Origin: Streptacidiphilus albus JL83 | GTDB taxonomy: Bacteria; Actinomycetota; Actinomycetes; Streptomycetales; Streptomycetaceae | Direction of reading: 5' to 3' | Assembly (NCBI RefSeq): GCF_000744705.1 | Contig: NZ_JQML01000001.1 | Span: 372,001 to 436,000 of the forward strand | DNA length: 64,000 nt | In this document: piece after piece, positions 43,557-51,829 of the stretch | Numbering within the stretch: the first letter of the stretch is position 1 | Layout of the letters: each line of letters opens with the position of its first letter | The notes under the pieces: generated by a model | What the model was told of the DNA's origin: nothing | What the model saw: only the letters and a program-made list of their open reading frames with translations | Database searches by the model: none | Program-made: the position numbers and the translations under genes

Positions 43557-46261
43557 GCCGGATCGATGCCGGATCGTGCTCCGTCTTCGAGGCCGGCCTC
43601 GATGAGCGCGGCGGTGATGGTCTGTTCAAGTGAGGGGAACTCAGCCCCATCCAGAATCCGCAGTGCCTGGTGCAGCCGTGTGCGAGCGGTGTCGCGGTCT
43701 GCCTCGTCCTGGGTCATGGCGATGCGGGCCAGGCCGTAGGCCGCGCGGGCCCTGACGACCGCTTCCGATTCCTCCTCCGAGGCAAGCACTCCTTGGTAGA
43801 GCTCTGCGGCACCGGCGAGGTCACCAAGGGCGAGCAGCGCGTCGCCGCGGTGTTGCGGCAGGGGCAGGACCCACCGGTGATAGGGACGGTCTTGCTGACG
43901 AGCAGCGGCTTGGTCGAGAAACTCCAGGGCCGCGGCTGGATCGTCGGCTCGCAGGGCGTTGACCCCGAGCTCGAACAGAGCTTCGGTTTCCTCGCCCCAG
44001 TCGCCGATCTCTCGGGCGAGTTCCTGCGCGCGCCGATACTCGCGGGCGGCTTCCTGGTAGTCGCCGCGCTCGGTGGCAAGCATGCCGAGGACGTTGATCG
44101 CACCGGCCAGGCGTCGGTGGGCGCCGGTCTGCTCGGCGAGGGCCGTGGCCTCGGCCAGGACGGCGGCGGCCTGGTCGTGCTCGCCGAGCAAGCTCCTGGT
44201 CAAGCCGATGGGGATCAGGACGAACGTCTGGTGGTCCTTGTTCCCGGTCTCCTGATACAGCACCAGGGCCTGGGTCAACCAGTCCAGGGCTTGACGGTGA
44301 CGGCCCATTGCGCAGGCGCCGATGCCCATGTTGTGCAGGCAGCTTGCTTCGCCGTGGCGGTTGCCGGTCTCCCGCATGAGGGCGAGGGCCTCATGGAAGA
44401 TCTCCATGCCCTGCCCGTACTGACTCATGTCGGACAGGACGCAGCCCAGATTGCCGAGGGTGGCTGCGGTCTTCGCACGGTCGCCTGCGATCTTGCGCAG
44501 CCGTAGAGCCTCACGGGTGTACGGCAGTGCCCGGTCCAAGCGGCCCGCCACGACTTCGAAGTTTCCGCGGGCGTGCCAGAGCTCGGCCTGCGCGGCGGCG
44601 TTGCCGTCCGCCTCGGCTGCGGCCAGGCCGTAGTGAAGGCTCTGGGCCCAGTCGGAATTGAGGCCCGATGCGTAGTAGTAGGCCCACAGTGCCTGGGTGA
44701 ACCGCCAGGCGTGTCCCGTCCAACCCTCGGTGGCGGCGTGCCGGGTGGCCGCCAGCAGGTTCGCACGCTCGGCCGACAGCCAGGCGCGGGCTTCCTCGTC
44801 ATCGGTCGGCTCAGCCACCGGGAGTGCCGGCGGGCGCGGCAGGTCGCCGTTGCGGTACCGGTTCCGGTTGACCAGGTCCGTGACCGCGTAGACGGAGTGC
44901 AGGTACCAGTCCAGCCACCGGGTCACTGCGGCATTCCGTTCCGCGAGCGAATCGACGGCCCGACTGGTCTCGCCGGCGAAGGCCCGCACCAGGTCGTGCA
45001 GCTCGTATCGGCCGAGTACCTGCTGTTGCACCAGGTGCTCGTCCTGCAGCATCTCCAGCAGCCGGTCGGCCTCGTCCAGGTCGATGCCGGCCATCGCTGC
45101 GACAGAGTCGACGGTGGCGTCCAATCCGGGGTCGGTGCCCAGCAGGCGCAAGACGCGCTGGGCGGTCTTCGGCAGCCCCTGGTAGGACAGGTCGAGTACC
45201 GCTGTCACGCCCGGTTCCGGGCCTGCTCCTTTGGCCAGTCGGTCAGCGAGCTTTTGCAGGCTCCAGGCCGGACGGGAGCGGAGCCTGGCAGCGGCCAACG
45301 CCACGGCCAGCGGAAGGCCACCGCTCAGTTCGACGAGCCGCCGCGCGCTCTGCGGCTCGGCGTCGACCCGGTCTGCGCCGGCGATCCGGGCGAGCAACTG
45401 CAGGGATTCATCCTCCCTGAACACCTCGAGCCGCACCACTGTCGCCTCGGGTAGCTCGGTCAGGCTGCGCCGACTCGTGATCATCACCAGGCAGGTGGGG
45501 CTGCTCGGGATCAGCTCCCGTACCTGGCCGACATCTGCCGCGTTGTCCAGAACCACCAGGGCGGCGCGACCGTGCATGCGGTCGCGGAACATAGCCGCCC
45601 GTTCCTCCAACGCCTGCGGGACGTGCTGGGCCGCGACTCCCAACTGCCGCAGAAAGGAATCCAGCACGGCCGCCGGGTCGGCGGGCGGCCGGTCAGGGTC
45701 GTACCCGCGCAGATTCGCGTACAGCTGGAGGTCGCTGTAGTCGCCGGCCCGGACCAGCCTGTGCGCGGCATGCAGCGCCAACTGGGTCTTGCCGACTCCG
45801 GCCATGCCCTCGATCACCGATATCCGCACCGTCGGCTCCCCGGCAGACGGCCCCGTGGCAGTCTCCAGCAGCCGGGCGATCTCCCTGTGCCGTCCCGTGA
45901 ACGTGGCCAGGTCCGCCGGCATCTGCCGGAGCACACCAGCCTCCCCTTCCGTCTTCGCCTCGCGGTGAACCCGAAGACAGGCCTCTCGCCAACAACCCAC
46001 GCCCTCCTCGTCCACCCCCAGGGCCCGCACGATCGCCGTCACCAGGTCCACATCGAGACGGCGGCGCCCGACTTTGAAGGTGTCCACGACCGTGGATGGC
46101 GACACGACACGCGCCGGCCGCACCACTGCTCCGACCCGCTTGGCCAGCAACCGGTACGAGGGCATCCCCGCCCGTTCCCGTAGCTCGCCCAGCAGGCCGA
46201 TGAACTCGGCCAGATCGACCGCACCGCTCGGATCCGGCACCCTGCCCCGCTGCTCGACCAC
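43538..46261 (-). CDS. NB-ARC ATPase with TPR repeats (SARP/AfsR-like regulator lacking the SARP domain)
   Basis: 907 residues. An N-terminal helical segment (VDLAEFIGLLGELRERAGMP, ~15-95) resembles the HTH-like leader of actinomycete NB-ARC regulators. The STAND ATPase follows: Walker A EGMAGVGKTQLALHAAHRL at 151-169, Walker B AALVVLDNAADVG, sensor TSRRSLTELPEA and GLPLAV. From ~500 a winged-helix linker gives way to tandem TPRs (GDRAKTAATLGNLGCVLSDM, AACAMGRHRQALDWLTQALV-like units). Such proteins act as ligand-gated signalling hubs or transcriptional regulators, and the ligand is unknown. GTG 46261. It sits between the two ipd-type loci without an obvious link. Confidence 0.85.
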   Translation of the reverse strand: MVEQRGRVPDPSGAVDLAEFIGLLGELRERAGMPSYRLLAKRVGAVVRPARVVSPSTVVDTFKVGRRRLDVDLVTAIVRALGVDEEGVGCWREACLRVHREAKTEGEAGVLRQMPADLATFTGRHREIARLLETATGPSAGEPTVRISVIEGMAGVGKTQLALHAAHRLVRAGDYSDLQLYANLRGYDPDRPPADPAAVLDSFLRQLGVAAQHVPQALEERAAMFRDRMHGRAALVVLDNAADVGQVRELIPSSPTCLVMITSRRSLTELPEATVVRLEVFREDESLQLLARIAGADRVDAEPQSARRLVELSGGLPLAVALAAARLRSRPAWSLQKLADRLAKGAGPEPGVTAVLDLSYQGLPKTAQRVLRLLGTDPGLDATVDSVAAMAGIDLDEADRLLEMLQDEHLVQQQVLGRYELHDLVRAFAGETSRAVDSLAERNAAVTRWLDWYLHSVYAVTDLVNRNRYRNGDLPRPPALPVAEPTDDEEARAWLSAERANLLAATRHAATEGWTGHAWRFTQALWAYYYASGLNSDWAQSLHYGLAAAEADGNAAAQAELWHARGNFEVVAGRLDRALPYTREALRLRKIAGDRAKTAATLGNLGCVLSDMSQYGQGMEIFHEALALMRETGNRHGEASCLHNMGIGACAMGRHRQALDWLTQALVLYQETGNKDHQTFVLIPIGLTRSLLGEHDQAAAVLAEATALAEQTGAHRRLAGAINVLGMLATERGDYQEAAREYRRAQELAREIGDWGEETEALFELGVNALRADDPAAALEFLDQAAARQQDRPYHRWVLPLPQHRGDALLALGDLAGAAELYQGVLASEEESEAVVRARAAYGLARIAMTQDEADRDTARTRLHQALRILDGAEFPSLEQTITAALIEAGLEDGARSGIDPAQAPPE

Positions 46262-46442
46262 AACGCCCCCGCGTCATCCAGCTGTGTTCCTGACAGGCGA
46301 AGTCTACGAGTCAGATGTGTGGATTCGTGCGGGAAGCGGGACTCAAGACGGGTGCCCCGGGCACTGTGGTCGTGCTGCTTCGCGCTAGACCGGTCCAAGC
46401 GGCGCAAAACGGGGAGGCTGCCGCGCCTGCACGGGTGGCGGC

Positions 46443-47279
46443 TCAGAGAAGCATCCGGCCGTCGCACACGCTGCGGCCATATGCGTCTCCGCGCTTCCGG
46501 TCCGGATGGACCGTCAGGTACCGGGCCGGGAGCTCGCCGCCGCCGTGGACGGCGAGGTCCGCGCCGTTGACGTAGCCGGCCAGCGGGCCGGCCAGGAAGA
46601 GGCAGGCGCCGGCGACGTCGGCCGGGACGGCCATCCGGCCCATCGGGATGATCCCCGCCAGCGCCGCGCCGCCGTCCTCGCCGTAGCCGGCCGCCGCGCT
46701 CTCGGTGCGGATCAGCCCGGCGGTGATGTGGTTGACCCGCACCCGCGGCGCCCACTCCAGCGCCAGCGCCCGGGTCAGCGCCAGCAGCCCGGCCTTGGCC
46801 GCGGTGTAGGCGGCGGTGCCGGGCTGCGGGTCGTGCGCGGAGACGCTGCCGATATTGACGATGGCGCCGCCGTCCGGCTGTTGACGCATCACCAGGTTCG
46901 CGGCCTGCGCGACGTAGAAGGGGGCCAGCAGGTTCAGCGCGACGATCTTCTCCACGAACCGGGGCGAGACGGTGGCCGCGTCCGCGTCCGGGGAGCCCCC
47001 GGCATTGTTCACCAGGACGTCCAGCCGCCCGAACCGGGTGGCGGCGGCGTCGACCAGCGGTGCCGCCTGCGCGGGGTCGCGGACGTCGCAGGTGTGGAAC
47101 GCCGCCGTCCGTCCGCCCGCCGAGGGCAGCGCCGCCGGTTCGCCGCGCCCGCAGACCAGCACCTCCGCCCCGGCGGCGAGGAAGGCCTCGGCGATGGCGC
47201 GGCCGATGCCCTTGGTGCCACCGGTGACCAGTACCGCCCGGCCGGTGAAGTCCAGCGGGTTGCCGGTGCTCTCGGTCAT
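46443..47279 (-). CDS. Short-chain dehydrogenase/reductase, KstR2-type regulon member (IpdF/Rv3549c-like)
   Basis: 278 residues. RAVLVTGGTKGIGRAIAEAF binds the cofactor, VLVNNAGGSPDADAATV is the structural motif, and the catalytic Ser/Tyr/Lys lie in IVNIGSVSAHDPQPGTAAYTAAK. It lacks the long C-terminal part of the SDR in the main operon. The KstR2-like palindrome is 55 bp before its ATG (47279), which ties it to steroid ring C/D catabolism although the ipd operon ends 3.4 kb away. Hydroxyacyl-CoA or 5-hydroxy-HIP-CoA oxidation is a reasonable guess. Confidence 0.78.
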   Translation of the reverse strand: MTESTGNPLDFTGRAVLVTGGTKGIGRAIAEAFLAAGAEVLVCGRGEPAALPSAGGRTAAFHTCDVRDPAQAAPLVDAAATRFGRLDVLVNNAGGSPDADAATVSPRFVEKIVALNLLAPFYVAQAANLVMRQQPDGGAIVNIGSVSAHDPQPGTAAYTAAKAGLLALTRALALEWAPRVRVNHITAGLIRTESAAAGYGEDGGAALAGIIPMGRMAVPADVAGACLFLAGPLAGYVNGADLAVHGGGELPARYLTVHPDRKRGDAYGRSVCDGRMLL

Positions 47280-47333
47280 GCTGCCTGCCTTCTCTGTCGC
47301 AGTGTCAGTTCCTGGCCGACCGACGATCACCCT

Positions 47334-47347
47334 AACAAGCGTTTGTT
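47334..47347. promoter_or_regulatory. KstR2-like operator upstream of the SDR gene
   Basis: AACAAGCGTTTGTT is a near-perfect palindrome. Its complement AACAAACGCTTGTT repeats the ipdA upstream site at 12 of 12 core positions. It lies between the SDR gene (minus) and the BI-1 gene (plus) and is closer to the SDR start. Confidence 0.7.
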
Positions 47348-47541
47348 CATCGGACCAGGCTTCGGCCGCCCCGGCCGGCCGCCGACTCCCGCGGCCCCAC
47401 AAATCGTGGGCTCCGCGAGAGTCGGGTCGACCCGGCCCCGGACAACCGGGCACTATGGGACCGAGTGCCGGACAGCCGCAGCCTCAGCCCTGGTGCCACC
47501 GGCCCGTTGGCCCCGACGCAGGAAGTGGGTAGGACACCCGC

Positions 47542-48189
47542 ATGTATGACGCAACCCTGAGCCGTCCCGGCTACCGGGTCCCGGCGAACACCCTGTTCGC
47601 CCAGACCATGACCTATGTGGCGGGCACCGCGGGCCTCTTCGCGCTCGGCTCCTACCTCGGCCGGAACCTGACCGGGTTCGCGAGCCTGATCGGCTTCGTC
47701 GCCGCCTTCGTCTGCCTGCTGGCCATGCGGGCCACGACCGGCCGGTCCCGTGCCGGGACGCTGGCCCTGCTGGGCGCGTTCGGCCTGTTCATGGGCGTGT
47801 CCGTCGCCCCGACCATCGCGTACTACGCCGCCGCGAACCCGCAGGCGCTGTGGCAGGCCGGTGGCGCGACCGCCCTGTTCATCGGCGCGCTCGGCTCGGC
47901 CGGCTACGCCACCCGACGCGACCTGTCCGGGCTCTCCCGGGCCTGCTTCTGGGCGCTGCTGGTGCTGATCCTGTTCGGGATCGTCACGATCTTCGTCCGG
48001 ATCCCCCACAGCTCCCTGATCTACTCGATCGCCGGACTCGTGATCTTCGCCGGATTCACGCTGATCGACTTCCAGCGGCTGCGGCGCTCGCAGAACATCG
48101 AATCGGCCCCCTTCCTCGCGGCGTCGATCTTCCTCGACATCCTCAACGTCTTCCTCTTCTTCCTGAACATCTTCGGTCGGCGCGACTGA
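47542..48189 (+). CDS. Bax inhibitor-1 (TMBIM/YccA) family membrane protein
   Basis: 215 residues, seven predicted membrane segments. The sequence moves from a short cytoplasmic tail (SRPGYRVPANTLFAQTMTYV) through regular 20-residue hydrophobic blocks to the family end GFTLIDFQRLRRSQNIESAP and LDILNVFLFFLNIFGRRD. Bacterial homologues (YetJ-like) are pH-gated calcium leak channels, and the role in actinomycetes is untested. Asp in LIDFQRL corresponds to the usual buried acidic site. Single gene, with GGAAGTGGG before the ATG. Confidence 0.85.
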   Translation: MYDATLSRPGYRVPANTLFAQTMTYVAGTAGLFALGSYLGRNLTGFASLIGFVAAFVCLLAMRATTGRSRAGTLALLGAFGLFMGVSVAPTIAYYAAANPQALWQAGGATALFIGALGSAGYATRRDLSGLSRACFWALLVLILFGIVTIFVRIPHSSLIYSIAGLVIFAGFTLIDFQRLRRSQNIESAPFLAASIFLDILNVFLFFLNIFGRRD

Positions 48190-48209
48190 GGCGAGCCGCC
48201 CGGGTCCGT

Positions 48210-48668
48210 TCACACGCGCTGGGTCAGCGCGTCCTCGGCGACGGCACCCGCGGGGGCGGCGTGCTGCTGTCGCTCCGTCAGGAACAGCGAGCAGAGGAAC
48301 CCGCCCAGGCCGAGGGCGGCGATCAGCACGAAGACGGCGCGGACGCTGCTGCTGTCGGCGGGGCCGCCGAGCGCCGGGGTGAGGAAGCCGCCCAGCGACA
48401 GTGACAGTGACAGTGCGAGCGACAGTGACAGTGACAGTGACAGCCCGAGGGTGGCCCCGCTCGCGGTGCCGACATGCCGGGGCAGGTAGGCGTGCGAGAG
48501 CGTGATCTGCGGGGCGAAGGGCAGGAACAGCCCGCATCCGAGGATCCCGGAGGCGGCCACCACGGTGATGGTGTCCCGGGCAGGACGATCACGACGGTCG
48601 CCAGCGCGGCCAGGAGGTAGCCGCCGCGGATGGTCCGCATCCGGCCGAACCTGTCCGCTGCCGGCCCC
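48210..48668 (-). pseudogene. MFS transporter remnant, truncated and frameshifted
   Basis: Starts abruptly in the conserved loop ADRFGRMRTIRGG directly at the stop of the ArsR gene, so everything before helix 7-8 is lost. It runs in one frame to LATVVIVLPGT, then continues in another frame as VVAASGILGCGLFLPFAPQI through the last helices to the TGA at 48210. A Ser-Leu hexamer expansion sits in a transmembrane segment. Degraded drug-efflux-type MFS gene. Confidence 0.7.
48397..48443. repeat. GACAGT hexanucleotide tandem repeat
   Basis: About seven near-identical GACAGT units, interrupted once by GCGAGC. On the minus strand they encode alternating Leu-Ser within the MFS remnant. In-frame slippage of such a tract changes length by two residues per unit. 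Confidence 0.8.
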
Positions 48669-49658
48669 CTACAGGGGGACCGCCAGTAGGTCGGTGCCGC
48701 GGTGGGTCCGCTGGTACAGGACCTGCTGTCCGGTGCGGGTGCGGGTGACCAGTCCGGTGCGGTGCAGGATGCCGAGGTGGTAGGAGACCGTGCTGGTGGT
48801 GAGGAAGTGGCGCTCGCTCAGCTCCGTGGTGGTGCGGCCGGTGTGCAGGTCGGACAGCAGGCGTGCCCGGGTCACCCCGAGCAGGTCGTGGACCGTTGGC
48901 CTGGTGCGGGTCTCCGGCCCGCGCCGGCAGGGGTAGGCGAACATGGGCTGCCGTGTGGCGGGTCCCGGTATCGAGTCGATGACCACCCGTAGGTCCGTGG
49001 TGAACACCGAGGGAGTCAGCACCAGCCCGGTGCTGCCGGAGATCCGGCCTCGGAAGCGGCTGACCAGACTCAGTTGATCGTCGCTCCAGAGCAGTCCGGG
49101 ATGCAGGGTGGCCAGCATGCCGGACAGTCCGTGGCGGGCGGTCGTCCGCGCCCGCCGGCCGATGTCCTCCTCCATGAGGGTGCGCAGAGCCATCCACTGC
49201 GGGGCGACGGCCCCCTCCCACAACTGGTGCAGCTCCGCCGCCGCCCGCTCGGCGAAGTCATGCTCCCCCTGCTCCAGGGCGTCGCGCACGGCCACGGGAA
49301 CCGTCCGGCCCGCCAGGCGCTCCTCGCTGACGCCCCGGGCCATGGCCTGCAGCTCCCAGCGCAGACGGGCGGCATCGACGGTCGCGACCGCGTGCAGTTC
49401 CTCCTGCAGCTCGGCCGCCGGGGTCCGGGGCTGCGGGGTCAGGAAGTCCGGCACGTAGTCCCACGAACCGCTGAACAGCGAGCCCAGCAGCACGAGCCTC
49501 CGGTCGCGGACCGTCTCCTGGATCCTGCCCCGCCAACCACCGCCGCCCGGCGACGTGTTGTCACGCAGGAGGCCGAGCGCGCCGATCGCGGTGCTGAGCG
49601 GCGAGATCGCGAACCGGGTATTCGCGACGACGGCGCGGTCCATGTCGAGGTGGAGCAC
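48669..49658 (-). CDS. ArsR-type regulator with N-terminal DUF5937-like domain
   Basis: 329 residues. The N-terminal two thirds (LHLDMDRAVVANTRFAISPL, then VPDFLTPQPRTPAAELQEEL) is the DUF5937-like region often fused to C-terminal winged helices in Streptomyces. The HTH near residue 260-310 reads VTRARLLSDLHTGRTTTELS, SERHFLTTSTVSYHLGILHR, with a wing RTRTGQQVLYQRT. Such proteins commonly repress a neighbouring efflux gene, and here the MFS target next door is decayed. GTG 49658 has GGGAGG 4 nt upstream. An inverted repeat at 49706-49732 is a candidate operator. Confidence 0.85.
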   Translation of the reverse strand: MLHLDMDRAVVANTRFAISPLSTAIGALGLLRDNTSPGGGGWRGRIQETVRDRRLVLLGSLFSGSWDYVPDFLTPQPRTPAAELQEELHAVATVDAARLRWELQAMARGVSEERLAGRTVPVAVRDALEQGEHDFAERAAAELHQLWEGAVAPQWMALRTLMEEDIGRRARTTARHGLSGMLATLHPGLLWSDDQLSLVSRFRGRISGSTGLVLTPSVFTTDLRVVIDSIPGPATRQPMFAYPCRRGPETRTRPTVHDLLGVTRARLLSDLHTGRTTTELSERHFLTTSTVSYHLGILHRTGLVTRTRTGQQVLYQRTHRGTDLLAVPL

Positions 49659-49705
49659 GGGACCTCCCGAGGTGAGCTGCCGGCCGCCCGAGCGTCCGGC
49701 GTCAT

Positions 49706-49732
49706 GAGTATTCGAACCTGATCGAATCACTC
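49706..49732. promoter_or_regulatory. Inverted repeat upstream of the ArsR/DUF5937 gene
   Basis: ATTCGA and TCGAAT face each other across six bases, with an outer GAGT/ACTC pair. It is 48 bp upstream of the GTG start and is the only strong symmetry in the 315-bp gap to the lectin gene. Candidate autoregulatory operator. Confidence 0.55.
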
Positions 49733-49973
49733 GAGAGGCAGGCCCGTCCTCCGGTTTCCTTCAATCGGGAACGAACGGCAGGACGCCGATCACCTCTGCC
49801 GTCGTCGCTCCCACCGGTCGTCAGAGGGGAAGAGCCATGACCTAGCTCACGCGTACTGCGGTGTCCGGCGCCAACGCCGGACGCCTCCGGGGGTTCCCTC
49901 ACGACGCCCCCGGACTCCGAGGAGCGATCTCGACTCCCGGAGCCAATCAGCCACCGAACACCAGGAGACACTG

Positions 49974-50492
49974 ATGATCAGGAAGCACACCTCCGTCCGC
50001 CTCGCCGCTGCCGCCGCCACCGTCGGCTCGCTCTGCTTCATCGGCGTCGGGACGGCCTCGGCCACCGTGGTCCCGCCCGGCGACGGCGGCACCGCGTCCC
50101 TGCAGAACGCGGCGACCGGCAAGTGCATCGACGACAGCAACTACGGCCTGCGCGACTTCGTCTGCCAGGACCCGACCGGTCCCTACGCCGGCTTCCAGCA
50201 GTTCTCGCTCATGGTCCAGCCCGACGGCAACTTCGTGCTGCAGAACGCCGCCACGGGCAAGTGCATCGACGACAGCAACGCCGGTCTGCGGGACTTCGTC
50301 TGTCAGGACCAGAGCGGCCCCTACGCCGGCTTCCAGCAGTTCTCCCTCACGGTCCAGCCCGACGGCAAGTACGTGTTCAAGAACGCCGCCACCGGCAAGT
50401 GCATCGACGACAGCAACTACGGCCTTCGCGACTTCGTCTGCCAGGACCAGAGCGGCCCCTACGCCGGCTTCCAGCAGTTCTCGATCAGCTAG
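49974..50492 (+). CDS. Secreted protein of three near-identical lectin-like repeats
   Basis: 172 residues. A signal peptide (TVGSLCFIGVGTASA) precedes three copies of a 46-residue unit: LQNAATGKCIDDSNYGLRDF, then VCQDPTGPYAGFQQFSLM, then VQPDGNF. Each unit has two Cys, one Gln-x-x-Phe and an Asp pair, like a ricin-B/beta-trefoil carbohydrate-binding unit. Three such units make one complete trefoil. The DNA copies are spaced exactly 138 bp apart (TGCATCG at 50124, 50262, 50400). It is probably an extracellular sugar-binding protein, but no ligand can be named. It is convergent with the S53 gene across a shared terminator. Confidence 0.75.
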   Translation: MIRKHTSVRLAAAAATVGSLCFIGVGTASATVVPPGDGGTASLQNAATGKCIDDSNYGLRDFVCQDPTGPYAGFQQFSLMVQPDGNFVLQNAATGKCIDDSNAGLRDFVCQDQSGPYAGFQQFSLTVQPDGKYVFKNAATGKCIDDSNYGLRDFVCQDQSGPYAGFQQFSIS

Positions 50493-50529
50493 CACGGAGC
50501 GGTCAGCACCGCCCCCGGAGGTGCCGCTG

Positions 50530-50558
50530 CCCGCTGCCGAGGAATTGTCGGCAGCGGG
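50530..50558. terminator. Bidirectional stem-loop terminator
   Basis: CCCGCTGCCGA and TCGGCAGCGGG form an 11-bp stem with a 7-nt loop. It lies between the convergent lectin-like gene (stop 50492) and S53 peptidase gene (stop 50577). Confidence 0.8.
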
Positions 50559-50576
50559 CGGCGGGTGGGGAGAGCG

Positions 50577-51815
50577 CTAGAAGGCGCTCAGGCCGTTGGG
50601 GGTGCCCATGCCGGTGGGGCCGTCGTAGCCGGGCTTGGCGGTGCACTGGTAGTCGCCGCCGCAGTTCAGTTTGTAGACGTTGCTACCGGTGGTGATGTCG
50701 TTGAGGCCGGCCTTGGCGGCGGGAGCGTACAAGGCGGAGGCATTGGGGAACTTGCCGGGGTTGCCGGCCAGGGCGATGACGCCGGCGACGAAGGGGGTGG
50801 AGACGCTGGTGCCGCCGACCTCGCCCCAGCCGTTGAAGCCGTCGCTGGTGGCGTAGATCGCGGGGGCGGTGCTCGGGTCGCCGTCGGCGGCGACGTCCGA
50901 GGTCATGCGGCCGGGGCAGTTGGGGTCGGTCTGCCAGGCGGGCTTGGCGAACCAGGCCGAGCAGCCGCTGCCGCCGCGGTTCAGGGCGGATTCGGTCCAG
51001 CCACGGGCGTTGGTGGCCTTGGTCAGGGTGGTGGCGCCCACGGCTATGACGGTCGGATAGGCCGCCGGTGCCTCGGGGATGCCGTAGCCGTCGTCGCCGG
51101 AGGAGGCCAGGATGGCGACGCCGGGGTGGGAGTAGTCCTTGGCGAACTGCACGGCGGCGCCGGATTCGTCGTAGCCGTAGCTGTTGGAGATCTCGGTCGC
51201 GCCCAGCGTGGCCGCTTCGTCCACGGAGGCGGCCGTGTCGGCCTCGTTGCTGGAGTTGGCCTCTACCAGCAGGATGTGGCACTGCGGGCAGGCGGCCGAG
51301 ACCATGTCGAGGTCGAGGGCGATCTCCACGCCCCAGTTCTGGTCGTAGGGGAGCGGGGCGGCGGCGCCGGTCTGGTTGACCTTGTGGAAGCAGCCGTTGG
51401 CCGTGGTGCAGGCCGGCAGGCCGTAGGTCGTCCGGTAGACGGCCAGGTCGGCTTCGGCGGTGGCGTCGTCCCCGGCGTCGACGATGGCGACCGTCTGACT
51501 GGCGCCGCCGGTGGCGGGCAGCTTGTAGGCCGATCGCAGGTCGGCGGGGCTCAAGCCCTTCGGCAGGGCTGTGGCCGCGCCGGTCTTGGCGGCCAGGCCG
51601 CGTACGCCGGTGCCGCCGTGGACGTCGGTGCGCAGCTCGGCGAAGCAGCGCGCGTGGCCGGGCGTGGCCGGGCCGCACACGTCGCGGACATTGCTCGTCG
51701 GCGGGGCCGCGTTGTGGCTGGTGGCCGCGTCGGCCGTGGTCGGAGCCAGGGTCAGCACGGCGGCGGCCAGTGCGGCGAGGCCCGCGCGGAGACGGTGGGT
51801 GTTCGAAGTCGTCAT
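50577..51815 (-). CDS. Secreted S53 (sedolisin) family serine peptidase
   Basis: 412 residues with signal peptide (RAGLAALAAAVLTLAPTTADA). The sedolisin triad is present: Glu164 and Asp168 in WGVEIALDLDMVSAACP, the oxyanion Asp241 in LASSGDDGYGIPEAPAAYPT, and the Ser in GEVGGTSVSTPFVAGVIALA. Unlike most S53 enzymes it lacks the ~200-residue Pro-kumamolisin activation domain, having only about 70 residues between the signal and the catalytic core (start VAIVDAGDDATAEADLAVYR). ATG 51815 has GGGAG upstream. It lies 14 bp behind a large secreted protein that could serve as its partner. Works extracellularly, at acidic pH in known relatives. Confidence 0.85.
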   Translation of the reverse strand: MTTSNTHRLRAGLAALAAAVLTLAPTTADAATSHNAAPPTSNVRDVCGPATPGHARCFAELRTDVHGGTGVRGLAAKTGAATALPKGLSPADLRSAYKLPATGGASQTVAIVDAGDDATAEADLAVYRTTYGLPACTTANGCFHKVNQTGAAAPLPYDQNWGVEIALDLDMVSAACPQCHILLVEANSSNEADTAASVDEAATLGATEISNSYGYDESGAAVQFAKDYSHPGVAILASSGDDGYGIPEAPAAYPTVIAVGATTLTKATNARGWTESALNRGGSGCSAWFAKPAWQTDPNCPGRMTSDVAADGDPSTAPAIYATSDGFNGWGEVGGTSVSTPFVAGVIALAGNPGKFPNASALYAPAAKAGLNDITTGSNVYKLNCGGDYQCTAKPGYDGPTGMGTPNGLSAF

Positions 51816-51829
51816 GTTCTGCTCCCGCG

